Assembly (NCBI GenBank): GCA_949357655.1 | Contig: CASHTG010000007.1 | Coordinates: 1,083,472-1,147,471, forward strand | Direction: 5' to 3' | Source: Parascedosporium putredinis | Lineage: Eukaryota > Ascomycota > Sordariomycetes > Microascales > Microascaceae | DNA length: 64,000 bases | Part shown: positions 10,584 to 22,882 of the stretch, in pieces | How positions within the stretch are numbered: position 1 is the stretch's first letter | Layout: the number at the start of each line of letters is the position of its first letter | Notes under the pieces: generated by a model | What the model saw: only the letters and a program-made list of their open reading frames with translations | The model's database searches: none | What the model was told of the DNA's origin: nothing | Made by a program: the position numbers and the translations under genes

Positions 10584-13236
10584 ATGGCAACAGACAACAC
10601 GGCATTTCAGTACGACAGTATACTCAGGGGCGAGTTCTTTCAAGATATCGCCGAGGATGTGGCCGACGAAGTCGATGGCGATGGCGATGGCGATGGCGAT
10701 GACGATGACGACGCCGATGCCGATGGCGAGGACGACGTTGATGACCATGCCGGGACGCCGCCAGTTAGCCCCCGGCCCAAAAGAGCTTCAGCTCAACCCC
10801 AACCTGATAAAACAGAGGCTTCTGACTGGATCCCAGAACTGAAAAAGGTCGTGCAGCTGACGGGAGATGACGGGTACACACATATCATCGGGTTAGAGAG
10901 CTATACCCCAGCTGCGCGCCCGAGCCGCAAGGATAACGAGGACGAGAAGCAGCCATTTGAAGAATACGCGGTTCTTTTGAAGGCAGTTATCGAAAGGTAC
11001 GAGAAGCGCGCCAGGTTCCAGCTTGAGCTCCAGTCGGAAGGTCTGCAAAATATCTTTCGGACTATCGCGACCCCTACCGAGAGGTGAACCTCGAAACCAC
11101 CCCCATCGTGATCGACTACCCATTCCGGTGCCTCTTCTTCCTAAGAGGCAAGCTCAAGGCCCTCTCCCTGGCCCCGGAGACCGACGAGAGCACGCGCAAG
11201 GCCCTTGGTCTATTGGTAGATTTTATTCACTCGCCAATGGGCCATCAAAGACTCATCGATGCCTACAACGAGCTTGTACCCAACGGCAAGATCACCTTTC
11301 CTATGCTTTGGACCATATTCCCCCATTCGAGCCAGTCCTGTTCCAAGACTCGGCCGAGAAGGAATCCAATGGAATGGGATGCATTCTCGAGTCTGTCGAG
11401 TTCGAGGAGAAGGAGGATGAAAAGCCAACCTGGAACTTGAACTTTTATGCGGTTACCACGATGGGAACCGGTTTCACGTCAAACGCGACATACACGCCGT
11501 GGAATACTTTCCTGGAATGGTGGAAATCAGCCTTCAAAATTTACTGGTCATCCCTTTTCATCTGATCGAGGAGAAGCAGCGACTCGAACTGAGGGCGGCA
11601 TTCATCGAACGGGGAAAAATACATCGAATATTGCAAAAATGACTACAGCTTTCTCCACTACAAGGGCCCCGCGTCTCTGACGGTGGGAGACTGTGAGCGG
11701 AGGCTGGTGGATCTAGACTCCGCATTCGAGGTAAGAAAAGAAGACCTGCGCGTGATGAGCTTACCGTTTTCTAACCTGTGGTTTTCTCTTCTGGCAGGTT
11801 GACGAGCGTGTAATCATCGACCGCAAATCTGAGACACAGTTCAGCAAAATCGACGACAACCTGGGCGTAACCGTAGGGTCTTGTTTCGCCGACTATCTCA
11901 GGACGGGTTCGGCGCCACCGAAGCCGTCCGTGACCTCCAAACGCCCCAAGGATGGAGTTGCGCAAAGTTTGAGGGATCTACTACGTACCGACCTTCAGGT
12001 GTCTGAGGGGACGCCACTTTCCAAGAGGAGTGGATGGTCGATCCCAAGAGCTACGTCAAGGCGGACGACCCGGATCTCTCGGACGATGATTATTTCATGT
12101 GCCGTAACAACATCGTCGGCTTCGTGGTGGGCCAGAAAGTCTGGGTACAATATATACGGACGTCTTCCTTGACCGAGATTGAATGGGGGCGCGACCCATT
12201 TAGGTCGCTTCAGCTTGGAGAGGAAAGGAAACGACTTGTTCACCGCCTCGTTACGGGATTCGCCAACGATAAAACAGATGCGTACGACGATGTCGTCGCT
12301 GGGAAGGGCAAGGGCCTGATCTTCTTACTCCACGGTCCCCCTGGACTAGGAAAAACTCTGACAGCAGGTAAGTTAACTGACTACTGTTCTTTTTGAAGCC
12401 CCGATCGCCAAAGGCTAGTCAGCAGGTCGGTTTGTTCGAAGCCTATCCAAACTGAATCCGAGCCGCGCACGCTCGAGGAGCGCATCGTAATGTTCTGTCC
12501 TTACCCATGACTAACGGCGGTGTACGGGTGTAGAAAGCGTGGCGGAAAGTGCAAAGCGACCCCTATACCGCATCACAACCGGCGAGCTCAGCACCGAAGT
12601 GCAAACGCTGGAGAGTCAGCTGACAGACATCTTCAAAATCGGAGCTCGATGGAAAGCCGTAGTCCTTTTAGACGAGGCAGATGTTCTCATGAGCCGAAGG
12701 ACGGTTGAGGACCTTCGCCGTAACTCGATTGTGGCTGGTATGTTCAAACGCGCCCCGCACCAGTTCTTAAGGCCCCGAAGAGATTTCCAGGCGGCATGCT
12801 AATTGCCATCATAGTTTTCTTACGCCTTCTTGAATACTACAAGGGTTTGTTGTTCCTTACCACAAACCGACACGATGACTTCGACGAAGCGTTTTGGAGT
12901 CGAATTCACGTCACTATACAATACAAGGAACTCACCGCGGCTTGGAAAACAAATATTTGGCGTGAGCATATACAGCGTGCCTGCATGAACAACTCGAAGG
13001 AGAATCTCTGGACGGAGGAGATGTTCCAGGTGTTGGGAGAGCTGGCGAGCAACGGTAGGGACATCAAAAACTACGCGCGCACAGCGTACGCGTTTGCTCG
13101 CGCCGAAGACGAGGATGTCATCTTAGATCACATTTTGATCGTCCTTCGGAACAACCTTCACGAAAGAATTCTTAATGCGCATGTAGACGTCTTCTCCAAG
13201 CTGGATCTGCTCACCAAAAAGAAGCTCCGGCAATAG
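10584..13236 (+). CDS. AAA-family ATPase with fungal N-terminal domain
   Basis: P-loop ATPase of about 782 residues that should use ATP hydrolysis to remodel a protein target; the target is unknown. The start ATG at 10584 leads into an acidic Asp/Gly tract made by GGCGAT-type repeats. Exons: 10584-11730, 11798-12367, 12534-12737 and 12815-13236. The N-terminal domain (ETTPIVIDYPFRCLFFLRG...) is of the type found before AAA modules in fungal proteins (DUF7025-like, from memory). The AAA module shows Walker A (LHGPPGLGKT), Walker B (AVVLLDEADVLM) and a sensor-1-like LFLTTNR. A helical lid follows. At least four single-base losses (11059-11060, 11320-11324, 11453-11454, 12007-12010) and one further slip in the G4A5 run near 11612 break the frame. 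Correcting them restores a continuous protein with consistent intron phases. Confidence 0.88.
10675..10730 (+). repeat. GGCGAT-type microsatellite coding Asp-Gly tract
   Basis: Tandem hexamer/trinucleotide repeats encode DGDGDGDGDDDDDADADGED near the N-terminus of the AAA protein. Length variation is likely between strains. Confidence 0.8.
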
Positions 13237-13685
13237 AATAGACGCAACCGCTACTGGAGTCGTTGGAGAGATCATTTCTTCCTACGAGTAGCATCTTCAT
13301 CTTCCACAAGTCTGTTGACTCGATCGGTGTCGAGCTTCAAGATCACGCCATAATGTAAACGATATCAATTACTAGTTTGTGGTACAGGGGCGCCTAGAGA
13401 AAAGGTGCGCCAAAAGTTTGGTCTTGGTAGTTCAGTGATTACATATAACGTTGCGTCGTCCGCGTATTAAGATAGAGTCCGCGCCTCCGACACCTGCTGC
13501 TAATATCATTATGACCCAATGCATATACAAAGTGACCAGTTCGGCGGGAAAAAAAGAAATCTTCCATCAAGTAGACATCAGTCGTTCGTCAGGCGAGGTT
13601 GCCTTGTCTCAGCAGACGGCACCATGACATGCCATTATATGAATAGCCGAGGGTCATGCTATCTTAAACCCGCCCAGGACTATCC
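13237..13685. other. Convergent intergenic, AAA ATPase / rhodopsin-like
   Basis: About 450 bp between the two convergent genes' stop codons. Nothing beyond 3' flanks is visible. Confidence 0.5.
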
Positions 13686-15168
13686 TCAGGCCCCTTCAGG
13701 TCGCCCTTGAGGATTCTGGGGATTAACCTTGATACTGTTGATGCTATATGAAACCGACTTGAGAATGGCATTACCAGGAACAGGCTCGGGACCATTCCCT
13801 GATTTGAGGATATCATCTTGACTCCCGTTTGAGCTTGTCTCGTTGATTTCGGATCCGGCAGTGATGTACGTCTTTGTCGAGGCCCCCTTTCCTCTCTCTC
13901 CTAACCCTTGTTCTTCTCCTTTTGCGAGGGAGCTTAGTTTGTAAACCTGTCCCCCTAACGCTGTATGGTGGTGGCTGCCGCCTTGACTACCGTAGTAGTT
14001 GCTCCTGTATCGCTTCACTCTCCTTTGGCAGACTGGCGTCAGGAAGGGGAGGCTGGAAACCATGTTCTAGAGGTTGTCCAAGGTCAGTTATCTACTTATT
14101 CACGAAAAGCTTTGCGAAAGAGGGGAGACAAGAATAGGATCGGATACTTACCCCAACGTTGAATTCGATGACGCCCCAAAGCACCAGCATTGTTGAATTG
14201 CCATCGCCATGCTGAATCCTGTTGATTTGGAGGCAGCGAAGGATTGAGCAAAGGGTCGTGAACAAACCAAGCACAAAGATTCCGATTAATCCGAATTTCT
14301 TAGCAGGGCTGATCCCAAGTTCGAGGAGAACTGGAATAGGGATCAAAGCTACAGCAATATCGGAAAGGATGGTAACGACAGCATAGCCCGTAAACGCCGG
14401 GGTGGGAGGAAGGCATGTTCCTTCTTTAAAGGGGTTCCACGATTTGTCGATCTGCAAAGGGCCTAATTAGCGTCATCCAGATCTCTAGTTATCAGAGAGA
14501 AGGTCCTTTGGAGGCCCAAGGGCAAGGCTACTTAAGGACGTGGCTATGGGGATGGTATACCGGATTACAGGCAAAAATGAGAGCCAAGCTGCAAGCTAGA
14601 TGGCCCGCAATGACGAAAACGATAGCTCCCCAGACAACCTTCCTGTAGACCTGCCTATGTGAGCCCTTGAATAGCCGCAGGTAGTTTATGAGCAGGGCTA
14701 GTTTGAAGAAGCTGATGCCGAGCTGGTAGATTGGCCTGCCCGCGAAGTTGACTCGAGTGTATATGATAAGATTCTCGGCAGGGCGCAGGGCTACCGGTAA
14801 GCCGAGGCCGTATCTCGTCTCTATATACCAATGCCACGTTAGAATCCATTATACTCGTTTTGCTCAACGCGTTGAGGCGTTGTATCCCGAAACTAAAGGG
14901 CTGGGCTAGATCTTCTGAGGTGCGTTGGGAGTCGTATCATTTTGGAAGCCTTACGGATGATACAGAGGATGGAATATGCGGCGCCGAAAACTAGGGAAAG
15001 GGCGGCCATCCAGTCATCCGCAGCCATACCTCGAGCCCGAGCTCGAACCCATATGCGCAATGAGCCAATGCACGTTGCGAGAATGCAGAGGAGGAGGGTA
15101 ACGATCAGGATCGTCTTGTAGTTGGATTGGGCCTCCACCTCTGGCGTTGCGTTGATGATCCAACCCAT
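13686..15168 (-). CDS. Rhodopsin-domain 7TM integral membrane protein
   Basis: Fungal 7TM protein of the Fung_rhodopsin / PTH11-like integral membrane family, without a CFEM domain; probably a plasma-membrane receptor-like protein. The start ATG at 15168 gives MGWIINATPEVEAQ. Four exons fit: 15168-14955, 14820-14561, 14451-14152 and 14066-13686, all GT-AG, for 384 residues with no frame break. Hydrophobic helices include ILIVTLLLCILATCIGSL, MAALSLVFGAAYSILCII, YQLGISFFKLALLINYLRLF, VVWGAIVFVIAGHLACSLAL and IAVALIPIPVLLELGISP. The family hallmarks YGLGLP, LINYLRLF and the WGVIEFNVG...VSSLPFL end of the last helix are present. The cytosolic tail is Ser/Gly-rich. The ligand is unknown. Confidence 0.92.
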
Positions 15169-18100
15169 GGTGGCAATGGTCGTCGAGGCAGCCCGTTTCC
15201 TCGTATGTTCGACTCTGGAAACTGCTGAGAGAGTATGGGTGGAGAGAGATGGCCGGCTTTCAGGGAGATCTTTTCCAAGGAGAGGGGTTTACTGTTATCT
15301 AGAAAATGACTGGTCAATGACACGCAACCAACGGTTCAGTCGGCGGAGTGCCGTAAATCTCCCCTCTATACACTAGTCCAACTCCCTCGGCGTCTTCCAT
15401 AACGCCAAAAAAATAACTTATTTCTAATGTTTTCATAACGCATCGACTTCCGAATTAAACGAGTCGTTGGCGGTGCTGCCTGCGTTATCTTCCTGGCTCC
15501 CCCAGCGTCCAGAGAATATCGATTACAGCTGAATCGTGAAAACCCTTCGATATGCCAAATAGGAAGCTCGTTAGGGCCTCCAACTGCTTTGCGCTTTGAC
15601 AGCACGAGCTAGCCACCAGCCCGAGTCAGCTTCAACTCGTCAGTACGTGAACTTGAAGAAAGGGCAGTGGTGGAAGCGATTAGTTCCTGCATTTAGCGTC
15701 TACTTCGAGCCTAGCCCCACAGTCCAACCAAGCCACTCACCCTAGTTCACTCCAGCCTTACCCATTCCGAGGGTCTGGTGCGTAGCGCCCATGAGGGTGA
15801 TTGGGGGAAGGGCTTCGCAGGATTAAGCGAACAGAGCCACTCTCGACGGCAATGAAGAAATACTGGATCCTTATCTTTCACCCCCGGCCGTGCTTGTTCC
15901 CCACCATCCCCGAACTGAACCGAGATCCTCTCCTCCCTCCATACGTCTCTGGACCCAGGGATTCGGCACTGAGGCTGCGAGTGGTGACGAACCCCGCAGG
16001 GCCGTCAACCTTGCCTTCCACGAAATAGAAAGTTGAGTGCCTCGTATTTTAGTGTTGGCCCCCCTCTCTCTATATTTTCCCCTTCCCCCTAGTCACTTTC
16101 CACGCCCTAGCCACTTTCCGTATTAGTTCGGAGCCGGAATTCCGCACCTTCCGCACCTTCCGTCGAAAAAACGCACAACTAGGCTAGATGAGAGCTAGCG
16201 GCCTCCCATGAAGATATCGAATCCCATGGCATGGCATCGACGTGCATTTGCCTGGATCGCAGCGAAGCCAGTCCGGCATGAAACAGGGGCAAAGCCGGCC
16301 TAGTCCCGGGTTGGCAGGTGCGTTGACCAAATCAGCCACCCTTCCCATTGACGAAAATGTCGAGGTTTGATTGGCGGTTAGGGCCTTGACAACGCCATGA
16401 TCCTGGATGAGTCGGAAGATTCAGTCATGACCGTCGTCTACCTCTAGCACGCACGAGTCTCATTTCGCTATCGCCAAGGAGAGTTGGAGCTTCGCTGTGA
16501 TATCCTCGGATAAATAATGTCACACATCCACACAAGACGGGCCACGAGACGAGCAGTGTGTGCGTATTCGAGAAGTGGAGCAACCGTCGACGCCAATGAA
16601 GCACAAATACCTGGCGACCTGACACGAGGCCATGGCCTCCTGGCTTGCGCTTGGGCTTGCCAGAATGTACAACGCCAACAACCCACGTGGCCATGGAGAC
16701 AATTACTCCTTCCTAGATGGGAGACAATACAGACTAGCCGAAGTGTCAGGCACGTATTCGATAGCTTTCTCTTAGTAGGGCTGCTACGGTGCCATACGAC
16801 AGCGTCGTCAGTCTTTCGCGCGTGGCTTGATGTGTGGTACTGGCCAAATATATTACCAGTGGCTAGCTGCTCGTCAGGCCCCGGTCCCGTCTCCCTGGGA
16901 CTGGCAAAGAAAGCGCCTCAATTGGCCTAACTTGGCAATATCAACCATCAATCCGCAAATCCGCAGAGAGCGATGTTAGGCTGGATAATCCTCGGACCTG
17001 AAACTCGACAAATTCCGCCGTGCAACACAGCTCTTCCATAGATAAACCGGATTGCCAGCGTGGTACCATCAGTCGCTTTCTCGCGTCTTTCATTATCTCC
17101 GGGCCCTTCACAAGCACTGTCCTGGCGCGGAACGAACTAGCCTTTTTCATCAACTAATGCCCCTTTATCAACCTCTCCCTTAAGGTCATTATTTGTTCTC
17201 CTCGAGGAAACCTGAGTGGAATACTGGGCTTCGTATGGCGTGGTACACGTTTGATTGCGAAAGTTGGTCTTTTCCTCCCACATTTGGTCGTAGGTTTCAT
17301 TGGAAAAGAACGCATAACAACCAATGACAGAAGCGCTTTCATAGCTCATCACGCACTTTAGGCCAGGTCTAGCGCGTAACCATAAATTCACTCTCCAGTG
17401 TAGGCCGTACTGACGGTGGGTGAAGCCTGGATGAGGTGGATGTCAATAAGCTACATCCCCTTTGATGTGCCAACGTACAGCTGCTTCAACTTTGCTGCCT
17501 CAAGAATCGTCTTAAGTATGGAGCCTATATGTCGTGTATGAGTGAGTAGCTGCCAAGCGGTGAAGCATACTCGCCTTACTGGAACGGATTCCCAAAGTGC
17601 CCTCAATTCCATCAACTCTAGGACACAGGGTGATGATTCTGATTCAGCCGACGATCCCCGATTCAGACCCAGACAAAAACACAACGAGCGGCGGGGATGA
17701 GCAGACCATAGTACCGGCCACGACGCGAACGACGAAGACGGAAGAGTGAAATCTAGGTCTCCAGAGTATCGGCTCGGGGAAGAGTCGCAAAACAAAGGAT
17801 TATCCCCAAAAATTCTCGCCGGGCCCCTCGACCTAATATGAGATCTCGTTCAAAGTTTTCTGGCCGAATGCTCTTGAGCGCGGCGAAAGCGTCGATGGAT
17901 CAAACATTGATTTGCCTGTGGGTCTACGCGCCCCATCCACAACTCATTCTCCATGATTCGTGCCATGGCCTGCTGACGGTAGTCTATGCTCACCACAGAT
18001 TCCAGTCCAGGGAGGACGATCAATGATTGATAGACCCCACATCTGTAGTTACCATTAGTGTCATCTTCTCCGCGAATCCAAAAACAAATCACGGCTGAAC

Positions 18101-20542
18101 TAGACACTTGGTGAGGGCAAATGACGGAGTGGATGACACCGGGGCTAGTGCTTGGTGAACCACGCGCCGAACCAATCTATGATGCGCCCGTCATGCGTCC
18201 CAGCGGCGGCGCGCAATTTGCATCTGCGATCTTGAGCTGTCTTGATAGCCGCAGTCTTAAAATGCGGCAAGGCTTTCAGCTTTTGTGTCAGAAGTCTCAA
18301 GGTCCCTTATCCGACACAAAAAGCAAGTAGTCTACCTGATCATTTCTGAAGAGGCTTCAAGACATTGTTCCACGGACCAGTTTCACAATGATTCCGATCA
18401 ATACGGAGCGGGATCTGCCAAGCAGATCCGTCCGCTGTCTCAATTGGACACCGCGGTACATTGAGTGATAACGGCACTTCGTGATTGCGGTTCGGGCACA
18501 GGCTGATCATCCTGCGCATCCATCAATGGTTACCACCACACTGAGCCTGCGTATCGTTCCAAGATGTCCCGGGCTCTCTTGGCAATATATTCTGGCAATA
18601 CAGCCCGCCGCTCGGGCGGGCTAGATACGATTAACCCCAACCCCTGCCGACTAATCGCTTGATTAACAGAGGATCAATACCTCCAGCAACCATCCTGTAT
18701 ACCTTCTCTGTCCACGGGGAGATTCCCAGAGAAGCAGAAAGTCTAGTCTAGTATGCTCCTCCTCACACGTACGTCTCCTAGACCTTAATTCCAATGTTTA
18801 GCTTCGTGGTTCGGGGGTAAAAGCGTTCTTGCACATTGCTGTAAGGGACCATTCGCGCTGGAATTGAGGCTAATGAATATTCTGATAGCAGCTGTAGTGC
18901 CTAGAAGAAGAATTGTGGGGATGGGACTGTCGTTGGTTATTCAGATGAAGCTGTGAAGGGGAGCATTGCATCTATACTGGTATAATTCTGACCTCCCATC
19001 GTTATTTTATGCCATGGTATATATTCCTACGTTCTCCAATCAACAACGTAACAAGCCTGGAGCGCCTGGATCTTGCCCTTTGTGGTACGCGATGTAAAGG
19101 TGATGCTTCAATGTTTGGTGGGCAGACTTTGAGAACCGAGTATTAAAGTTACGCGACCCCCGCCCCCACACTCTTATTGCCTACTCCGCCTGCATAGGTG
19201 CCGTGGGGTAGCTCAAGAGGGGCCTAGGGGAATGATGTGGGTCTCGATTGAATCCGTGATGGGAGACTCCAGGTCGGACGCTTTTGAGCGCCAAACGTGT
19301 ACATTGAAGTCGGGCGTCAGGGCATAGCTCAAAGCTATTGACACATGCAATTTTGGGTGATGAGAAGAGTTTAGAAACTATTAACCTTTCCACTAATTCG
19401 GAAAATTGGTGCCCGGCGAGCTATAACTGGATAAAATAAGTGTTTATCGCATCAGTGACGCCTCAGACCGTCGAGATGCGGCCTAGGAATGCCGTGATGG
19501 GGCCTGGAAATATCTAGATGTTGGGGAATAGCTGCCTCACGGTGTAACCCAGATTCTCGTGGCGGCTAATGTTGCGTTGTTCGTGGTCATTAACGGATGA
19601 CTTGCTACGCAAGATGCCCTGGCCATATAGGTCCGCCTTGTTCAGGATGCAAAATCAGGACAAGGCCGACGGCGATAACCTTTCAAAGATCGAAGACATG
19701 CTAGGCAAGCTGGGCCATGTGCTATTGGGCATACCGAGGTAGTTAGATCATCAATTAACGTGCTATTTTCAATGTTTCTGTAACCGTACTTAGTACCAAG
19801 CTTGATAATTCAGGATTGCCGAACAAATGAAGAATGCACCCATGGCTTCGCCCTTGGCAACGACGATCAAAGCACAGCTAGTGCTCGGTTATTCTTTAAT
19901 CAGCTCAGGTATTCCGCCTGCTCGTAAGCGACTGGGGTGGGAATATTCATGATGGCATTGCTGAGTAAAATTGTGCACGAGGGTGGACGGGACGAAACCT
20001 TGGCGCGGCATCGCTTGTCGCGCCCGAAGCGGGGTGCTTGGGTGCCACGATTGCTCCCAAAACTTCATCCAGGTCAGCGAACAGGAAAAGTTCGCAATAT
20101 CCTCTCGTGTCCTCACTTAACCATCATCAATAGCTGTGCCCTTTTTGACGGGCCTGCACGTAAACGAAGCTCGGCATTGGCGTGCTCGCGACGGAGGAAA
20201 GTCAGTGGCAGTCGTCAGCCGCCTCGCCGCACGCATCGATTGAGCTTCCAGACGCTAGTGTATCTCGAGTCTTCACGGTGTATAGTCGGCCCCGACGCTA
20301 TTTCTACTTACCGAAAGTACCACATGATTGGAAAATCTTTCGGTCACGCGTTGTCTAGCTATCAATACTCAGCTTCGTCCCAGAAACACACCAGGTCACG
20401 TAGTGAACACCACGATGAGGCCCCCGGCTGGGGCCAGTCCTATTACTACCTTGCCTATCATATGGTAACTCGCAGGTTCCTTTGTAAGTGTAAAGTTCCG
20501 TCTACGTCTACATAGCTGAACCCGTCTCATATATTGCGCAGG
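15169..20542. other. Gene-poor 5.4-kb stretch
   Basis: I find no protein with recognisable domains on either strand. Open frames of 60-190 residues (for example plus 19937-20515 and minus 17451-17795) have no motif and show no intron-linked continuation. Minus 17850-18107 looks slightly more protein-like but cannot be supported. A small first exon of the prolyl oligopeptidase may lie at 20462-20474. Confidence 0.45.
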
Positions 20543-22624
20543 ACTTCTATTGAGCCTGCAAACTGGCAATGGCTTGAGGAGCAGACGTCACCCAGGGCCT
20601 TAGAGTGGGTCGGCCAAGAGAACAATCTCACAATCAAGGTGCTCGATGGGCTGCCTAACGCGGGGACGCTGCGGGATACAATTATGGAGCTTGCCAATAG
20701 TAATGCCCAGAGTCCAGAGTTTTGGGTCGCTGGACAACTCTTTCGACTGCGGAAAAATGCTACAAACCAGCGCGGCATTTTAGAGCGGGGAGAGAGGGTT
20801 ACGGATGGCTCCTTGAGTGAATGGCGCAAGGTCATTGACATTCAGGAGCTGAGTAAGGATGAAGACAAGGACTTTGGGTTTTCCGCCTTCAATTTTGGCA
20901 GCATGATCCTTGGTCGGGATGGTTCGAGACTGCTTCTCCAACTGTCCAACGCGGGTTCAGACCTCACTGAGATTCGCGAGGTGGACGTCGAGAGGGGAAA
21001 GCTTGTCAAAGATGGGTTTCGCACTAGCCCAGGCCATACAACAGCTGCGTGGTTGGATCGCGACCATATCCTCATCATCCACGCTTTGACTGGTGGTCCA
21101 ACAAACGATATAGGCTGGCCTACTACGGCGTATATCTGGCAACGTGGGACCCCACTAGAAGAGGCAAGGCCCATCCACTCGGCTTTACCGACTGATTCGC
21201 TGTATGTAGCTGCCAACATTGGGGCAGGTGAGCAGGGCCATCGCGGGTTGATCAAGCGATATGTGGACTTTTCAACAATCATCCATTATCTTGTCTCACT
21301 TGATGGTACGGTCGAAGAGGTCATGTTACCCACCGCGGTGTCCATGACGCCTCCGGAAGTGGCGACTAATCGCCATCTCATTGTGTCGCTGACACAGGCC
21401 TGGGACAGTCATGACACGGAGCTTCCTCCCGGTACGGTCCTGGCCTACGATACCGAGGAACCCGGTGGGCCTAGCGAATCTAGAATTACGGTCGTTCACA
21501 TCCCAGAAGACAACGAGTTTAATCCTGATATAATTGTTGATGGCATGAGGGCGAGCCAGTCCCGGGTGTATCTCACTACTACCTTGGAGGGCAACGAGAG
21601 ACGTCTGGTGTTCGAATACGACAGCCCAAGGTGGAGGTTAGTTCGGACCTCGCCCACTGGCAACGGCTTACATGCCGCCGTCATTGCGTCGGGTCGTTAT
21701 ACGGACCATGTTGTCGTCAGTGAAAGTGGATATCTCCAGCCGGCCGAATTTTGGGTAGAGGACATGAACGGCATCAATACGCAGAAGCTCCATAGTCAAG
21801 TGGCTGTATTTAACGGCGAAGACTTTGTAGCTAGCAAGGGCGTGGCCGAAAGTAAGGACGGCACGCTGATCGACTACCTTGTGCTTGCGCCCTCCAGCCA
21901 CAGCTATCCAGATGGAGAGCTCCCGGTGCTTGTAACTGGCTACGGCGGGTTCGGCATCACAGTCACAACAGGATACCTTAACTATTTTGTTGGCGGAGTA
22001 TCCATTGTACCATGGTTTGAGAGCGGGGGCGCGCTTGTCATTGCATACATCCGGGGTGGCGGGGAGCGCGGCGAGGCTTGGCATCAGTCAGCGGTGCGCG
22101 AGAATCGCCAGAAGTCGTACGACGATTTCGCAGCAGTCGCGGAAAAGCTCATCGCCAACGGAGTCACCTCGCCGCAGCATATGGGAGTCTTTGGTTCGTC
22201 ACATGGAGGCTTACTTGCCGCCGTCATGGGGACACAAAGACCAGATCTCTTCGGTGCGGTGGTGGCCGACGTTCCGATAACGGATATGCTAAGGTACCAC
22301 CTTATGGGAGCTGGCGCCGTATGGGTCGACGAATACGGTCACCCTAATGAGCCAGGGATGGAGCCGATACTGCGAGCCTATTCGCCTTTCCACAACGTAG
22401 CAAAGGGGACTCAGTACCCCGCCTTCTTCGCCACGATCTCAACGACAGATGACCGGGTCGGGGCCGGACACGCTAGGAAATTAATCGCGAGGCTTCAAGA
22501 GGCTGGGTCAGCGCGGGCATTTCTCTACGAGGACCGGTCCGGTGGACATACAGTCAGCGATCCGTTTAAAAATGCTGCCTTACTCGCGAGGCGTATGGCG
22601 TTTTTCATGCACCATTTAATGTAA
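20543..22624 (+). CDS. Prolyl oligopeptidase family serine peptidase (S9A)
   Basis: Serine peptidase of family S9 that cleaves short peptides, usually after proline; a propeller gates the active site. The long exon starts after a CAG acceptor at 20540-20542 and begins TSIEPANWQWLEEQ. No ATG opens the frame, so a short first exon is missing; MVTRR at 20462-20474 joined through an intron is one option. The first 400 or so residues form the beta-propeller part. The C-terminal alpha/beta-hydrolase carries the nucleophile Ser in GVFGSSHGGLLAAV, the Asp in TTDDRVGAGHARKL and the His in RSGGHTVSDPF. The usual GGSNGG elbow is GSSHGG here. The 694 codons have no frame break, unlike most neighbours. 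No signal peptide is seen, so it may be intracellular. Confidence 0.93.
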   Translation, partial: TSIEPANWQWLEEQTSPRALEWVGQENNLTIKVLDGLPNAGTLRDTIMELANSNAQSPEFWVAGQLFRLRKNATNQRGILERGERVTDGSLSEWRKVIDIQELSKDEDKDFGFSAFNFGSMILGRDGSRLLLQLSNAGSDLTEIREVDVERGKLVKDGFRTSPGHTTAAWLDRDHILIIHALTGGPTNDIGWPTTAYIWQRGTPLEEARPIHSALPTDSLYVAANIGAGEQGHRGLIKRYVDFSTIIHYLVSLDGTVEEVMLPTAVSMTPPEVATNRHLIVSLTQAWDSHDTELPPGTVLAYDTEEPGGPSESRITVVHIPEDNEFNPDIIVDGMRASQSRVYLTTTLEGNERRLVFEYDSPRWRLVRTSPTGNGLHAAVIASGRYTDHVVVSESGYLQPAEFWVEDMNGINTQKLHSQVAVFNGEDFVASKGVAESKDGTLIDYLVLAPSSHSYPDGELPVLVTGYGGFGITVTTGYLNYFVGGVSIVPWFESGGALVIAYIRGGGERGEAWHQSAVRENRQKSYDDFAAVAEKLIANGVTSPQHMGVFGSSHGGLLAAVMGTQRPDLFGAVVADVPITDMLRYHLMGAGAVWVDEYGHPNEPGMEPILRAYSPFHNVAKGTQYPAFFATISTTDDRVGAGHARKLIARLQEAGSARAFLYEDRSGGHTVSDPFKNAALLARRMAFFMHHLM

Positions 22625-22882
22625 TTGCTCTTGCCACATAGCTATCACAGCGGCTGAGCCAGACACACGTATGGAGGAGAGTTACTCCGGAACGCAGTTA
22701 ATTCCGGCATGTAATTTAGTGTATATTTCCGCGCGGCTGACGTCGATGGGGCAAACCGCCACAATGGTTCAAAGGAGTCACTCAGCACCGTCATTGGCTT
22801 CAAAGCGACCACAGTCAGTCCTTCGCAGATACTAGCGGTATTACTTGTCTTCAGACCGCTCTACTGAGCCCCTCACAACTTT
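22625..22882. other. Convergent gap
   Basis: Short 3' flank between the prolyl oligopeptidase and the CBM1 protein. No feature seen. Confidence 0.5.

Noticed and set aside
15169..20461. A hidden gene in the 5.4-kb gap, for example minus 17850-18107
   Set aside because: The peptide looks mildly protein-like but has no start context, no family motif and no extending exons.
19937..20515. 192-codon plus frame before the prolyl oligopeptidase
   Set aside because: No domain, biased composition, and no credible splice that joins it in phase to the peptidase apart from its last few codons.
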